Assembly (NCBI GenBank): GCA_029891385.1
Contig: CM057228.1
Location: 68,897,523-68,961,522, forward strand
Reading direction: 5' to 3'
DNA from: Erythroxylum novogranatense
Taxonomy: Eukaryota; Streptophyta; Magnoliopsida; Malpighiales; Erythroxylaceae
Length of the DNA stretch: 64,000 nt
A program made the position numbers and the translations under genes. The notes beneath the pieces were generated by a model. The model worked only from the letters and a program-made list of their open reading frames with translations. It did not search any database and was not told where the DNA came from. Shown here piece after piece: positions 11,851 to 23,089 of this stretch (position 1 is the stretch's first letter; each line of letters starts with the position of its first letter).

Positions 11851-13211
11851 TCTCTCCCCTCTTTCACCTCCGAAAGCTCGTCCTTCAAAGCCTTCATCTG
11901 CTCATGAAAGTCCTGAACTTCCCAGTCCAGACCCTCCAGACACTGCACCACCGCGAAGGACATCACCGAGCTCCGTATACAACTACGAAGGAGTTGAGAC
12001 CCCACCTCCTGGTTACTCTTCTTATCCAGGTTCTGCTCATCCACAGGGGGAGTAATCCTCTCAGCAATGTGGCGGGACACGTCGAGGTCCCCAATCGAGG
12101 AGGTTCTAGCCAGCTTGATCAAAGACTCTCACTCCCCGGTGTTGGTTACCTGACCTTTACCCTTGCCCTTCTTCCCTTTCTTCCCCTTCTCCTTCCCAAC
12201 TTGACCAGACGGGTCAGATGGAAGATCACGGAGTTGGACCAGTCTTCTCCTCTTAAGAGGAGGCTCCACTTCCTCCTCCTCCTCCTCGACCAAGATCGCT
12301 CGACTTGTACTCGCCGGTACGATCGACAATAACACCGACCCCGCAGGACTATCCTCAACAGGGGAAGGGGCCAGAGACACTACAGAACGGTCAAGCTCCA
12401 CCAGCGGAGCGGAACCTTCACCAGTCTCCGCCTTTTTCCCCTTCTTTTGCCCCGCGGCCTGTTTTTTGGATTTAGGAGGAATGGCGGGCGCGACGTAATC
12501 CTCTATTCTCACCATGGCTGTACAACAATAAAAACAAGTCAGAAAGCAAAACCAATGTTCAAAAATGCAATAAATAACTAGACTACGTAGAGTCAACCAG
12601 ACGAGGCGGCTTCCTCTCCTAGCCCGCTAATCTGTGGTGGGGGGTCGAGAAGAAAAGAATTGGTCGAGGCCCCCCCGAAATAGCCCTGGACGAGCCGAGC
12701 GAAGTCGTATCGACCGAGCGCTTTTATATGACTAACTACTATCCACTCCTCCCTACTAAGGGAAACGCTCGACACGTCATTCCACTGCTCGGCTAAAGGA
12801 TACCTCCACCGCCGAGACTCGGAGGAGGACCCTGGTGGCTTCACAAAGAAATACTTCGTTCGCCAAGAAGAGACCTTGAAGTCGTCCCAGCCGGCCGACA
12901 TCGAGCATCTCGGTATTGCAGAGAAGGATTCCGGCCCGAGATCGGACTCGACTCGCCTCAAGAAATGGCGCAGACGCCGATCAAGGAGGGCAACCGAATC
13001 GGTGATACAAAGAACGCTGCATCGTTAATGAACCTCCGGCTATTCGGAGGAATCTGCTCGACATTAGGCGATAGGTCGTGCACACCTCATCGACGATCGG
13101 GCGCACGGAAGCCTCATACCACCCACCGAGAAAACTATCGAAACGACGGCATCCACTCAAGTTCTTTGTGGATACGCTCGCTCCCCGAGAGCCACCGGGT
13201 CCCTGTGACAC
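11851..13211 (-). pseudogene. Antisense ORF of the Tat element, N-terminal half
   Basis: The minus strand encodes a protein resembling the plant 'putative gypsy type transposon' family (Pfam PF04195 type). Visible pieces are EASVRPIVDEVCTTY (near 13120), SPNVEQIPPNSRRFI in another frame (near 13050), and the open stretch 12961-12593 with WRTKYFFVKPP and RRWRYPLAEQW. An 80-nt intron (12597-12518, GTTGAC...TGTACAG) fits: splicing joins TCT G to CC ATG in frame. A basic/acidic linker (KSKKQAAGQKKGKK, VEEEEEEVEP) follows, then a nonsense codon at about 12127-12129, then a helical segment (EVQDFHEQMKALKDELSEVKEG) that continues at 5893. At least two frameshifts and one stop break it. Confidence 0.8.
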
Positions 13212-14115
13212 GGGATGTTATATCCGAGTATCGATCGATTCGGCCTTTACGGTCATCGTTGATACATTTCTTGGCGGCGCCCACAACCAACCCATCTTTT
13301 TCTCTCTCGTCGATATTTCTTCAACACCTTCTACCAAACTTCGAACCGGCAATCGACATGTTTACCAAGAAGAGACTTTTGAAAAGAAAAGCTTAGAGGA
13401 AGAAGGACGTACCTATTTAGTGAATGGAGAAAGGGAAATCGAACGATAGTTGACGGAAAATTTCGGGAACTAAGGGCAAGAAAGAACAAATGAAAACAGA
13501 GTGAGAGTAAGAACGAAGCAAACATGAAGAAAACCAAACAGTTTGTCGATCCTGAACGCTTATAAGGAAACACTCAAATAGCGATCCAATCGAAGTGTGA
13601 CGCGTGGAGAAAATCTGAGCTATGCTTGGACACGCGGCATAATCCGAGCCAAGAAGAATTAGGGTTATTCAAAATCCGGAGCGGCGCGACAGTTGAGAGG
13701 ACGTACGGGACAGCTGCACAACGGTTACAAGGACGATACGCTGCAGATTCTGAAAAGCCGTCAGAAGGCACGTGCCATCAAACAATAAATGCTCCACGTA
13801 CCACCATGCGCTCGCTAATGATGACCCCCCGACCTACTTAAGCGCGAGCTATCGGGCAATAAACGCTAAGGCCGACTGAGTAGAGACATTCAGCCGACCA
13901 ATCCTAATAAGAGCGGTCACGTGCTGCCTGTCAATATTCGACTGATCAGGCCTGCCCTGAGCTACCTTACTGACGAGCTATAAGATCGCAGACGAGCTAC
14001 ATCTCAATATTCGACCGACCGGATCAATTATGAGCTGTCTTACGAACGAACTACAAAACCTCTACATACTCCTCCGACCCTTCTCTTCGCTCAGACTCGA
14101 GGAGTAGGGGGCTTA
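13212..14115 (+). other. Tat 3' untranslated region and likely antisense promoter side
   Basis: No protein family is recognised; open frames of 60-143 codons are unconvincing. A TATA-like CCTTATAAGC on the minus strand near 13558-13567 lies upstream of the antisense ORF and could drive it. The purine-rich CGAGGAGTAGGGGGCTTA at 14098-14115 directly precedes the LTR and acts as the polypurine tract of the plus-strand element. Confidence 0.55.
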
Positions 14116-14512
14116 TGGTAGAGTCAGTCGTGCAGGGCCCGAACCCAGATGATCCGTGGGCCGATCGGTCCATTCTTCAAAGATCGGTCTCATACCTAAT
14201 GACTGTGTCAAGCCCAAGCCCGATCTAAGCTCTCCTCAGCCCGTCCGCATGTGAGAGACTCCCATGCATACGTAAAGATCTAAACCAAATTGTTGCTCAT
14301 ATATAAGGTATAATTCTATCGTAACAAAGGTACGTAATCACAAACCCTAGTCTTCTCTGTTTACAGTGACCCAACCTTTACCAAAAGACTGACTTAAGCG
14401 TCAGAGGGGCTAATCGGGACACAACCCCCGACGTGCCTTCTTTGTTTTTGCAGGGATCCTTACGTTGAAGCTTCCATGAAGCGCCTAACTCCATGGATCC
14501 AAACGCAACGCA
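14116..14512 (+). repeat. 3' LTR of the Tat element (about 397 bp)
   Basis: It starts TGGTAGAGTC directly after the purine tract and ends near AACGCA. It contains a TATA-like CATATATAAGG (about 14299-14309) and the TTTGTTTTTGCAGGG stretch seen in Tat LTRs. The right end is set by the CA and by the resumption of Tekay-type LTR sequence after it, so it is uncertain by some bases. The duplication partner lies off-window. Confidence 0.72.
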
Positions 14513-15104
14513 TGCTTTACGCCGTAATCCGCGTAACCAAGACCCTTAAAGGAAATGTGTAGTACGTCTATTTTGGATCCACCCAAACCATTATGATATG
14601 CTTATGTGCTTATGATTTGTGAACAAGCTTGATGCATTCATGTTTTATAGTTTGTGAATTTTGACTACACGATGAGAGTTTCAAAAACATGTGTTTTATA
14701 AAGTTAATGAAAATTTTCTATGAAAATTAAAATGTTTTCAAAAGTTTTGCTTATTCTTTGTTATAAACTTGTTACCCACGAGCTTTCAAGCTCACCCCCT
14801 TTTTCGTCCCATCTTCAGGTGATAGCTAAAAGATCAAGTGATCAAGAGCTTAAGGGAATTTCTCCAAATTTTGCTTATTTTGTATTTTGAGTCGGTTTTG
14901 GGAAAACACAATGTTTTAGTTGCATACCAAGCTTATTTGTTTAAGAATCTTTCTAATTTGAGACTTTGAGATGGTGTTGTATTGTGGCTTGAAATGCCAT
15001 TAAAGATTTGTAAAACTTTATTCTTTTGATGTTAAGGAAATATGAATTGTGTATGGATGATATTAAGATGATTATCAACTTGAGCAGATGATTTATGAAC
15101 ATAA

Positions 15105-15107
<3 letters not shown>

Positions 15108-15147
<40 letters not shown>
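15108..15147. repeat. (TA)n microsatellite
   Basis: About 19-20 TA units, uninterrupted, lie within the plus-strand Tekay-type LTR. Confidence 0.97.
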
Positions 15148-15151
<4 letters not shown>

Positions 15152-15499
15152 CATAAGTGAGATGTTATGGAAAGGAAAGATAGGAATTAGGACTGATCAG
15201 ATGTAGCTAAATGTAATGAGACAGATGAGTTAAGACTGAGAGTTTAAATGAAGTCAATTTGGTAGCTGAAAGGTTATGCTCAGGAAATTTTAATTTTGCA
15301 CAGTGCAAAATTTCAAGTCTTCCATAGGGGAAAAATTTGTATTCTAAATTTAGGGCAAAATCTGGATTAATCTAGGTGGAATTAGGCAAAGTTTTCTTCT
15401 AGAAAGATGTAGATTATCTTTCTATCTTTTCAACGGTTTATAGTATGAAATTTTTAGACATCGGAGTCGAAAGTTATGACCCTTATAAGTAAAGATGTT

Positions 15500-15935
15500 C
15501 AGGAGTGTATTCTACTTCGTCTTAGGTTGACCTTCTGCTTCGTCTTAAGTTGACTCTGCTTCATTTTAGATTGACCTTCTGCTTCATCTTAAATTGACTC
15601 AGCTTCATCTTAGGTTGACCTTTTGCTTTGTCTTAAGATGACTTTACTTTGTCTTAGGTTGACCTTCTGCTTCGTCTTAAGTTGACTCTGCTTCTTCTTA
15701 GGTTGACCTTCTACTTCGTCTTAAGTTGACTTTGCTTCATCTTAGATTGACCTTCTGCTTTATCTTAAGATGAGTCTGCTTTGCATTAGGTTGACCTTCT
15801 GCTTTGTCTTAAGATGACTCTACTTCGTCTTAAGTTGATCTTCTGATTTGTCTTAAGTTGACTCTACTTCGTCTTAAGTTGACCATCTGCTTCTTCTTAG
15901 GTTGACTTTTTGCTTCGTATTATGTTGACTGGAAC
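15500..15935 (+). repeat. Minisatellite of alternating TTGACC/TTGACT units (W-box array)
   Basis: Two alternating submotifs, CTTAGGTTGACCTTCTGCTT and CTTAAGTTGACTCTGCTTC, form a higher-order unit of about 45 bp repeated roughly nine times. I count 15 matches to TTGAC[C/T], the W-box recognised by WRKY transcription factors, in about 435 bp. Roughly 0.4 would be expected by chance on both strands. A few units have decayed to GATGAC or TTGATC. Confidence 0.9.
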
Positions 15936-15954
15936 ATATTTTGGTCCAAATTTT

Positions 15955-16445
15955 ACCCTTTAGATGAAAGAATCTATCTTCAAGTTCTTCATAAAAGTTG
16001 TAGATATTGAAGTCCTCTTTCTAATCATCCAAAGAACACCTCAATCCTAGTTCTCTAAAGAAAGTTATAACCGTTTTTTCAATTCATCTGTCCCTTAATC
16101 TAAGTTCATCTAATCCTTTTTTGTGGCTCCATTTTTGACCCTATAGATGATCTAATTTTTCTTCAAGGTCTCATGAAAGTTGCAGATCTTGAAATATTCT
16201 TTCGATCCATATAAAGAAAATTTTAATCCGATATCTATAGAGAAAGTTATGAAAAATTTTCCAATTCATCTGTCCCTTCGTCTTCTTTCATCTCGTCCGG
16301 TTCACTTTTGACCCCACAGATGATATTTGTCTCCAAAGTCTTCATGAAAGTTGTAGATATTGAAGTCCTCTTTCAAACCCTCAAAGAATGACCTTGATCC
16401 AATATTTCTAGAGCAAGTTATATCTTTTGTCCCGAACAGGTTCAA
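15955..16445 (+). repeat. Three-copy module of about 175-180 bp in the Tekay-type LTR
   Basis: Copies start near 15965, 16145 and 16325, each with TTCATGAAAGTTGTAGAT-like sequence, then a CTTTC..CC.AAAGAA segment and AGTTATA. It is related to the module at 11100-11620. Confidence 0.75.
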
Positions 16446-16843
16446 TATGATTGAGGACGAAATCTGGTTTGATTCCCTCGGCCCAAATCTTTGTCATCCG
16501 ACCTCTAAACGAAGTGATCCTTAAGACAATAGATTCCTCACACATTGTGCTATCTCTACACAAAAAAATGGTTTGATTAAAGGAAAGTGAGGGAATCTAA
16601 TGGAATACTATGAACTGGTGTTCTTTACTGAATTTGCTTCAACATTTGAATATATCTAGATCTGTAGGGTTCCAATTGAGATGATTTTCAATATGGAGTA
16701 AAATAGAGGCATAGGCTTTCAAATTATATGAAGATGAACTGAGGATGACTAATGAGGGTAAATTGGAATAACCATACATGGTAAGAAGCACAAGCACACG
16801 TCTTATGACTCTGAATGTTGGGCTCCAGAAGTGGTGTCCAACA

Positions 16844-17072
16844 CTATCAATCTATCAAAGAATCCATTAAAACACTCGAGGGAAAAGCATATTGAAGTTA
16901 GACATCATTTTATACGAGAATAAGTATAGAGAGGAATCATCAGTCTGCAATTTGTTGAGACAAATCAACAATGGTCAGATATCTTCACTAAACCCTTGTG
17001 TGAAGATAGATTCAAGGAAATCAAATGAAACTTGAATATGGTAATGCTGAATGACCATTCATTTGACACGTT
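16844..17072 (+). pseudogene. Copia RNase H C-terminus (fragment)
   Basis: The translation reads NLSKNPLKHSREKHIEVRHH and then, past two stops, SLQFVETNQQWSDIFTKPL and EDRFKEIK. This is the standard end of copia RNase H (SKNPVxHSRTKHIxIRxHFIR ... DIFTKPL). The sequence upstream of the ATCAATCTATC junction is displaced by the Tekay-type LTR. Internal stop codons make it dead. Confidence 0.9.
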
Positions 17073-17387
17073 ATGACCTAGACGATTCTTATAAAAAGAA
17101 GATAAAAAGTCGTAAATTTTCAAGTAAATAGTAACGGTAAGTTATGAACAGTAACTTTTCAAAAGTATGAATAAGAAGGAAATCTTCTCAAGATTCTAAA
17201 ATGCCTTCTACTCTAGAATTTTCTTGAAAAACTTTGAAACTGACTTGTTTAGTGCTCTCAACCAAGACAATTCAATACTCTGTTCTAAACTTCAAGTTCT
17301 TTTCGTTTCATATTCTTACTATTAGATACCATACGTTAAGTGAAATACATTTATGTGTTTAGTTTTTTTATTTATTACAGATCATAA
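17073..17387 (+). other. Spacer between pol and the third ORF of the SIRE-like element
   Basis: AT-rich and without coding signal. In SIRE-type elements this interval separates pol from the third ORF. Confidence 0.5.
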
Positions 17388-19768
17388 ATGGGGCAATCTC
17401 TTATCTATAGGAGACACGTTGACTTCACCTCTTTGAAGGAAAATCAAATGGACATTGAACCAGAAATTGAAGTAGTTGGCTGGAAAAATTTCTTCAACAT
17501 TCGTGAAAAGGTCTATTTGAATGAGATATGTAAGTTTTGGAAGAATCCAAAGGTGGTGGACAACACCTTAATATCAATGGTAGATGGGTTGTCGATTATA
17601 GTCACACAAGATTCTATCGAGAAGGTCATTGGGTGTCCAATAGTATTAGAACAAAGCTGTTTAATAATACAAAATGGATTACTCAAGGTCATGTAGATAA
17701 AGCGCACATCAATCGACAACTATATAGAAGTAGTGATCCAGGAGTTAAGAAGGCTTCAACCCTTGTTCCGAAGGCTAAGGTTTTACATTCACTACTTCTC
17801 CACTATGTTTTACCAAGAATAGGCTCGAAGGATGTTGTGATAAAGAACGATGAATATTGTTTGTTTCACTTACTCAATCATCAACCCATTAATCTTCTGT
17901 ATTTGATTTTGAAGTACATGATGAAGTCAAAGGGAGATTCTAGCTCTTTACTTTACAGTATGCTATTAACTAGGATTTTTAGAGAATCTGGAATCTTACT
18001 CGACAGAGGTAACAGGGTAAAGATGGATGTGACGAGCATTATTAATGCCACTACTATTAATAGAATGGGAATAAAGTTTGGAGCTGAAGCGAATAAAGGT
18101 TCTACACCAAAAGGAAGGTCTGAGGGGGAGCTTGTAGTAAGATGGAGCAGGAGTGAACATGTTATGTCTGAAAGAAAAACAAAACCTCGATCGATAAGAA
18201 GAACATTCGCAGAAGAAAAGACTAAAAAATTGTTTGATATGCTAATAAAAGCTAAGACGATTCTACAAAAAGAGGAAAATTGGGTTCAACAATCATCATA
18301 ACATGTGTCATTGAAGAGAAAGATTGCGACACTTCAATCAGAAAAATCCAAACAGTCAAGAAGGTCACTAAGATTATTGACCTTATGACAACAAGAACAG
18401 GAAAAAAAACAGAAAGCTTTGATTCTTGGTGGAGATTCTGAAAAGCAAGAGAAAAGACAGCGACCTACCAGATCAATTATCTCTATTTTGTAAAGTCAAT
18501 CAGCAAAATCATCTGGAGGGATAGAGATAAAAAGGAAGTTAGTATTTGAGAGGAAGAAGCCTCAACAACAACTTTCTTCCAAACCAGCAAAAGAACAAAA
18601 GAAGATAAAGCTTAGTTTGAAAAAAGTTTCTTGATCTGATGTTCAACAAAAGACTCAGATAGTTGAACACCAATTAGTACCTTATAATCCTTCTCAACCA
18701 ATCAATAAAAAGGATTTGAAAATGAAGATTATAGAAGAATCAGTACCTGTTTGAAACAGAAGTTCAATTATTATCAGAGAACCTTCAAAGAAGACAGTCA
18801 AGGTACAAGTCGAACCCATACCAATAAATGATCCGACAATACATTTTCTCACTCATGAAGAACGAAGACTATATGGTATTCTACGAGATAAGAAGGCAGA
18901 ACCATATCCAATGAAGATTTCAAAGGATTGGTATACAATCTATTCGATTACGAGAAGAACATCAATAAAGATTGTGCCAGATATACAACCAAGATGTTCA
19001 ACCCCCATAATAAATGAAGAAAAAGGGAAGAAGAAAATGTTTCCTGAACGGCCTGAAGATCATCTTACAAAAGAACAGATTCAAGTGGCTGTGAAGAACA
19101 TAGGTGATGCGTGTATTGTAACTCAACTTGGAAGTATCTATGTTTTACATCACATTTCAAGGGCATTAGGGAGTCAATTTGGAGTTTATACCAAAGATGA
19201 AAATTTCAAGTTAGTTGGTACTGTGATAGAAGGATGGTATAGAAGTATCACGGTTGAAGGTATCAATTTCAACTTAGAAATCCTTGTGCATTTACTCATG
19301 CATTTTAGACCCTTAGGTTTCATACCTTCAGTCAAAAATGTGTTACACCTTCTTGGGCAACTAATTCTTAAACTACCTAGACCTGATGATCTTGATCTCC
19401 CAGAAGGAAAACAAACCTTTAGACTACCCTCAATCAAAATCATAGAGTTAGACGTTTTACCTACAGAACCATTTGTTGTTGAAAATCTTCATTCACTTAG
19501 TGAAATACAACAAGATCCTACTGTTAATTCGGAGTTCTTGAAGCATTTCATCAATTGGACGGAAGCTAGTCACAAACAGAAGGAAGTTCAGGAAGCCTTA
19601 GCTAAAGATATTGAGAAAATTCATACTAAGGTTGATGAACTTGGTTACTCAGTGGGTGATCTTTATGAGGAAGTAGCACTTCTACATGCTTCTATTGAAC
19701 AAGATCTCAAGACAATCTGCAATGAGATTCAACATATGTTTTTTGAAATTTTGAAGTATCTACGATGA
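17388..19768 (+). pseudogene. Third ORF of the SIRE-like copia (putative plant transposon protein family)
   Basis: Translation starts at the ATG at 17388 (MGQSLIYRRHVDFT). A frameshift around 17650-17700 moves reading into the frame that then stays mostly open to 19768. In that frame, LLHYVLPRIGSKDVVIKNDE, LLYLILKYMM and LLYSMLLTRIFRESGILLD match the plant 'putative plant transposon protein' domain found in SIRE-type third ORFs. A basic region follows. Stops at 18299 and in 18310-18760 split it; an open 285-residue part (18911-19768) ends in a coiled-coil-like stretch (VQEALAKDIEKIHTKVDELG). SIRE third ORFs are often called env-like, but no signal peptide or membrane anchor is evident here. 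Function unknown. Confidence 0.75.
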
Positions 19769-19974
19769 GTTATCTTTTTGATTAATAACAAATAGGGGGA
19801 GAGAGAAAAAGAGAAAGAGAAAAGAAGAAATGGAGAAAAGAGAAAGCATTGTATTAGAAAGCATACATATCATGTGCATGCATTTCTTGTGTTTTTGCTT
19901 TGATTACTATTTGTCTGGATATCATTTTGTCTTATAAAATTATGATTATTTGTTTTCATAAAAAATGGGGAGAT
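19769..19974 (+). other. Purine-rich tracts ahead of the SIRE-like 3' LTR
   Basis: There are two polypurine stretches: a long one at about 19791-19856 (AGGGGGAGAGAGAAAAAGAG onward) and the LTR-adjacent AAAAAATGGGGAGA at about 19960-19973. The second is placed to prime plus-strand synthesis. The first could be an additional tract. Confidence 0.75.
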
Positions 19975-20994
19975 TGTTAAGTCAAGAAGACTTCACTTCT
20001 ATTAATTTTGATGACAATCAAATAATAATTATCTTATAAATGTATGAACTGTTTTGATAAGTTTGTTAAGTGCGCAGAAAAACGTAAGTAACACTTAGTC
20101 AAACCCAGAAGATGCGTGGTCAACATCAGATAATACGTCAGCAACAGACGATACATGTTAACACCAGACGATACGTCAACAACAGATGATTCATGTCAAT
20201 AACAAAAGAAGTGCAATAACAGAAGAAGCGTGAAAACAGAAGAAGCGCGATACTTAGACAAAGCAACATCAGAAGAAGTATAATACTAGACAATACAAAA
20301 AGAAGCTATTCTAGAACGTCAATTAGTTAGTTAGTTGGAGTTAGTTACAGAACTCAAATAATAATAGTTTCTAGAAGATTCAAGAAGCATTTTTTCAAGA
20401 AGACAGTTGAAGACTTAGGCTACAAATACTAGTTCCAGTCATAAACTAAATAACTTTTTTGCAAGAGAGAAAATTTGATTGTAGAATACTTAGAGAAACT
20501 CTGTATTCAAAGTGCGAAAGAAGAGAGCGAATACATCTGTAATGTAAAGCTCAAAAATATCTTTCCTAGAGAGAGAAAGAAAGGCTAGAGCCTGAAGAGG
20601 CTAAGAAAGCATATAAAGAATAGTTTGTGAGAGAGACCTAAAGAGGCTCTGCAAGTGTGGAAAGAATACTTGTAAGGTTGAAGAGTATGGTGAAATCTCA
20701 GACAAACTCCGAGGACTGGACGTAGCCCAAGGTTAAGGATAAACCATTATAAAATCGCGACATCTATTCTCTGACCCTTATCTTTTAGTTTTCTTGTTGT
20801 TAGAAGAGTAGATAATAATTCATGCGATTGCATTACTTATCAACTTTAGTAAAGTGTTTTTGTGATCATCTGAATTTTGTAAAGAAATTCAAGAAATTCC
20901 TAAAGATTAATATATTTGAAAAGTTTACACAATTCAACACCCCCCCTCTCCTTCTTGTGTATTTTACATATTATAAGTGATTTCTATATTAACA
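19975..20994 (+). repeat. 3' LTR of the SIRE-like copia (1020 bp)
   Basis: The ends TGTTAAGTC and TATATTAACA give inverted termini TGTTAA/TTAACA. It contains repeated phrases such as CAGAAGATGCG, CAGACGATACG and CAGAAGAAGCG (20105-20285), a degenerate short repeat. It ends beyond a C-rich run (20939-20948). Confidence 0.85.
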
Positions 20995-21405
20995 AGTAAT
21001 TTACTTCAGAAACTTATAAAAGATGAAACCCTAGCTCAGCTCTCTTTTTTCCTCTCAAACCACTGAAACTCTCTTCCTCTCTTCTTTGTTTTCGTATTTT
21101 CTCTTCTTCCTTCTCTATTTTTTTTCTTCCTTCTCAAGAGCAAGACACACTTCCCTTTTCCCATTCTACCCTTTATGAGTGTCAAAAAGTCCATTTTCCC
21201 CTTCATTTATGCCTTATGTCTTTTAACCTTAAGTGATCTTTCAAAAATACCCTTCAATCTTCTTACTACTTTAATACAACTAAACCATATAATAAAATCC
21301 TACTAACACTTGACATAATAATTAACTCTAAAAATTTTAATCATCAAAACTTCATAATCAATTTAAATCATGCTTAATTCACTAAAAAAAATTAGGGGGC
21401 CAACA
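20995..21405 (-). repeat. 3' LTR remnant of Tekay-2
   Basis: From about 21022 it matches 28545-28940 (AAAGATGAAACCCTAGCTCA onward) almost base for base, ending ATTAGGGGGCCAACA. The partner copy at 28940 ends GGGGGCAAACA, a C-to-A change in the terminal repeat. Confidence 0.92.
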
Positions 21406-22870
21406 TTTCTCCCCCTCTTAAAAGAAATTTCATTGAAGAGTTGTGAATACTTCTCCCTCATGCTTCCAAGGGCTCCTATGTGGCCTCTTCCACATAATGG
21501 TTTCTTCACAGGACTTTAACTAGCTAAACTATTTTGTTCCTGAGGACTTTTTCCTTAGTGTCCAAAATCTCCACTAGAGTCTCCTCATAAGTCAAATCAT
21601 CTTTGAACTAAACCTCAGTAATCTGAATGATATGAGAGGGATCTGATCCGTACCTCCTCAACATGAAAATATGAAAGACATCATGTATCTGCGACAATTC
21701 TGGTGACAGCACCAACATGGAGGCTAACAGCCCAATCCTTTGAAGAATTTCATAGAGACCCACATATCTTGGGTTCAACTTTCCCTTCTTGCTAAACCTC
21801 ATGACTCCTTTCCCAGGAGATGTCTTAAGAAAGACTTTCTCACCAACTCATACTCCATCTCCTTTCGATGTGCATTGGCATAAGTTTTCATTCTATCTTG
21901 AGTTGCCTTAAGCTATTGTTTAACTAAATTGAACTTCTCTACTGTCATCTGGAGTAACTCTGGCCCTATCAATTTCCTTTCTCCTTCTTCATCTCAACAT
22001 ATCAAAGTTCTATATCTCCTTCCATGCAGTGCTTCATAAGGAGCCATCTGAATGCTCTAATGGTACGAATTATTGTAAGAAAATTTGACCAATGATAAAT
22101 GTTCATCCCAGGATTTTTTGAAATCCATCACACATGCCCTGAGCATTCCCTCCAGGTTCTGAATAGTCCTCTCAGACTGGCCATCTGTTTAAGGATGAAA
22201 AGCAGTGCTAAAATTCAACTTGGTTCCCAAAGCCTCTTGTAAGCTTCCCCAGAATCTCGAAGTAAATCGAGGATCTCTGTCAGAAACCATAAATTCAGGA
22301 ATTCTATGCAGTCTCACTATCTCATCAATATATTTTTTGCTAGCATATGCAGAGAATCTGTCTGTTTAATTTCCAGAAAATGGGCTGATTTTGTCAAACG
22401 ATCAACACTAACCCATATGGCATCATGCTTCCTATTGGTCTTAGGTAAACCCATTAGAAAATCTATAGTCACCCTTTGTCACTTCCACTCAGGAATGGAC
22501 AATGGCCTTAACTTACTTGAAGGTGCCTGGTATTCAACCTTGACTTGCTGACATACTAGACACTTACTTGCATATTTTTCTACATCCCTCTTCATGCCTT
22601 TTCACTAAAAATGCTCTTTCAAACCTTTGTACATCCTAATGCCACCTGGGTGCATAGCATAAGGCGTATTATGTGCCTCATTGAATATCTCATCCTTTAC
22701 CTCTTATACATTTGGAATACAAAGCCTATTTCTCATAACCATAAGTTCATCCTCCCTCATTACTACTTCAGATTTCTTGCCATTTTGAATTTCTTCTCGA
22801 AGTTTGTTCAATTCTACATCCTATGCTTGTAACTCCTAACCTTTTCTTTGAGTGTTGGCCTTACTCTAAA
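21406..22870 (-). pseudogene. Integrase of Tekay-2 (decayed)
   Basis: Reading the minus strand rightmost first, the HHCC finger region is NEAHNTPYAMHPGG ... KCLVCQQVK (about 22680-22540). Next come the catalytic core with [22 protein letters not shown] and [13 protein letters not shown], preceded by a CAA-to-TAA stop, and the C-terminal segment RFSKKGKLNPRYVGLYEIL ... PELSQIHDVFHIFMLRRY (21802-21608). All three acidic residues of the DDE triad are still visible. Multiple stops rule out function. The purine tract AAGAGGGGGAGAAA (minus) at 21406-21419 follows. Confidence 0.88.
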
Positions 22871-23089
22871 ATTTGCAATAATGCAATTAGGTTCCTTCTA
22901 TTTCAAGCTTACCTTAAGCTTAGCCATTTCTTCCAATAACGGCAAATAAATGGTCTGAACGTGAGCTATAGAAGATTTCCTACTCAAGGCATCTGCCACC
23001 ACATTCGCCTTTCCTAGATGGTATTCAATCAACAGGTCATAATCTTTGAGCAACTCTAACGACCTTCTCTGTCTCAAATTTAACTCTTT

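Larger units (their letters stand above)
3982..14512 (+). mobile_element. Tat-lineage Ty3/gypsy retrotransposon, 3' part, interrupted
   Basis: From left to right it has the integrase C-terminus (3983-4126), a 73-75-bp tandem repeat block, a long antisense ORF on the minus strand, and a 3' LTR (14116-14512) preceded by a purine-rich tract. An antisense ORF between pol and the 3' LTR, together with the long gap after integrase, is typical of the Tat/Grande/Retand lineage. Upstream gag, protease, RT and RNase H lie beyond the Tekay-1 insertion, off-window. A lone LTR (5894-11850) splits the antisense ORF. The element itself sits in a Tekay-type LTR that resumes at 14513. Confidence 0.85.
14513..16843 (+). 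mobile_element. Tekay-family LTR, plus orientation, 5' part missing
   Basis: It ends GTGGTGTCCAACA at 16843, preceded by GTTGGGCTCCAGAAG, matching on the opposite strand the start of the Tekay-2 LTR at 26302. CCCAAACCATTATGATATGC (about 14586) and the ACCCACGAGCTTTCAAGCTC block (about 14774) also align with Tekay-2 LTR segments. It interrupts copia RNase H exactly at 16843/16844, with CTATC as the presumed duplication. Its 5' part is separated by the Tat insertion. No gene is seen; it contains a TA microsatellite, a W-box minisatellite and a roughly 180-bp triplicated module. Confidence 0.8.
16844..20994 (+). mobile_element. SIRE-like Ty1/copia retrotransposon, 3' part
   Basis: The order is end of RNase H (16844-17072), spacer, a third ORF downstream of pol (17388-19768), purine tracts and 3' LTR (19975-20994). 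A third ORF between pol and the 3' LTR, with about 1-kb LTRs, is the hallmark of the SIRE/Maximus lineage. The right duplication would be AGTAA (20995-20999). It is inserted in the 3' LTR of Tekay-2, whose sequence resumes at 20995. The rest of pol, gag and the 5' LTR lie off-window beyond the inserted Tekay-type LTR. Confidence 0.82.

Noticed and set aside
11571..12332. 253-codon plus-strand ORF
   Set aside because: It crosses the LTR end at 11850 and lies opposite the better supported antisense ORF; the translation is low complexity.
12129..12596. Methionine at 12596 as the start of a separate minus-strand gene
   Set aside because: That start falls inside the proposed 80-nt intron of the Tat antisense ORF; the downstream part is its next exon.
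15500..15935. Regular repeats resembling a CRISPR array
   Set aside because: Units are contiguous and degenerate without unique spacers, in a plant LTR. The same holds for 34159-34384.
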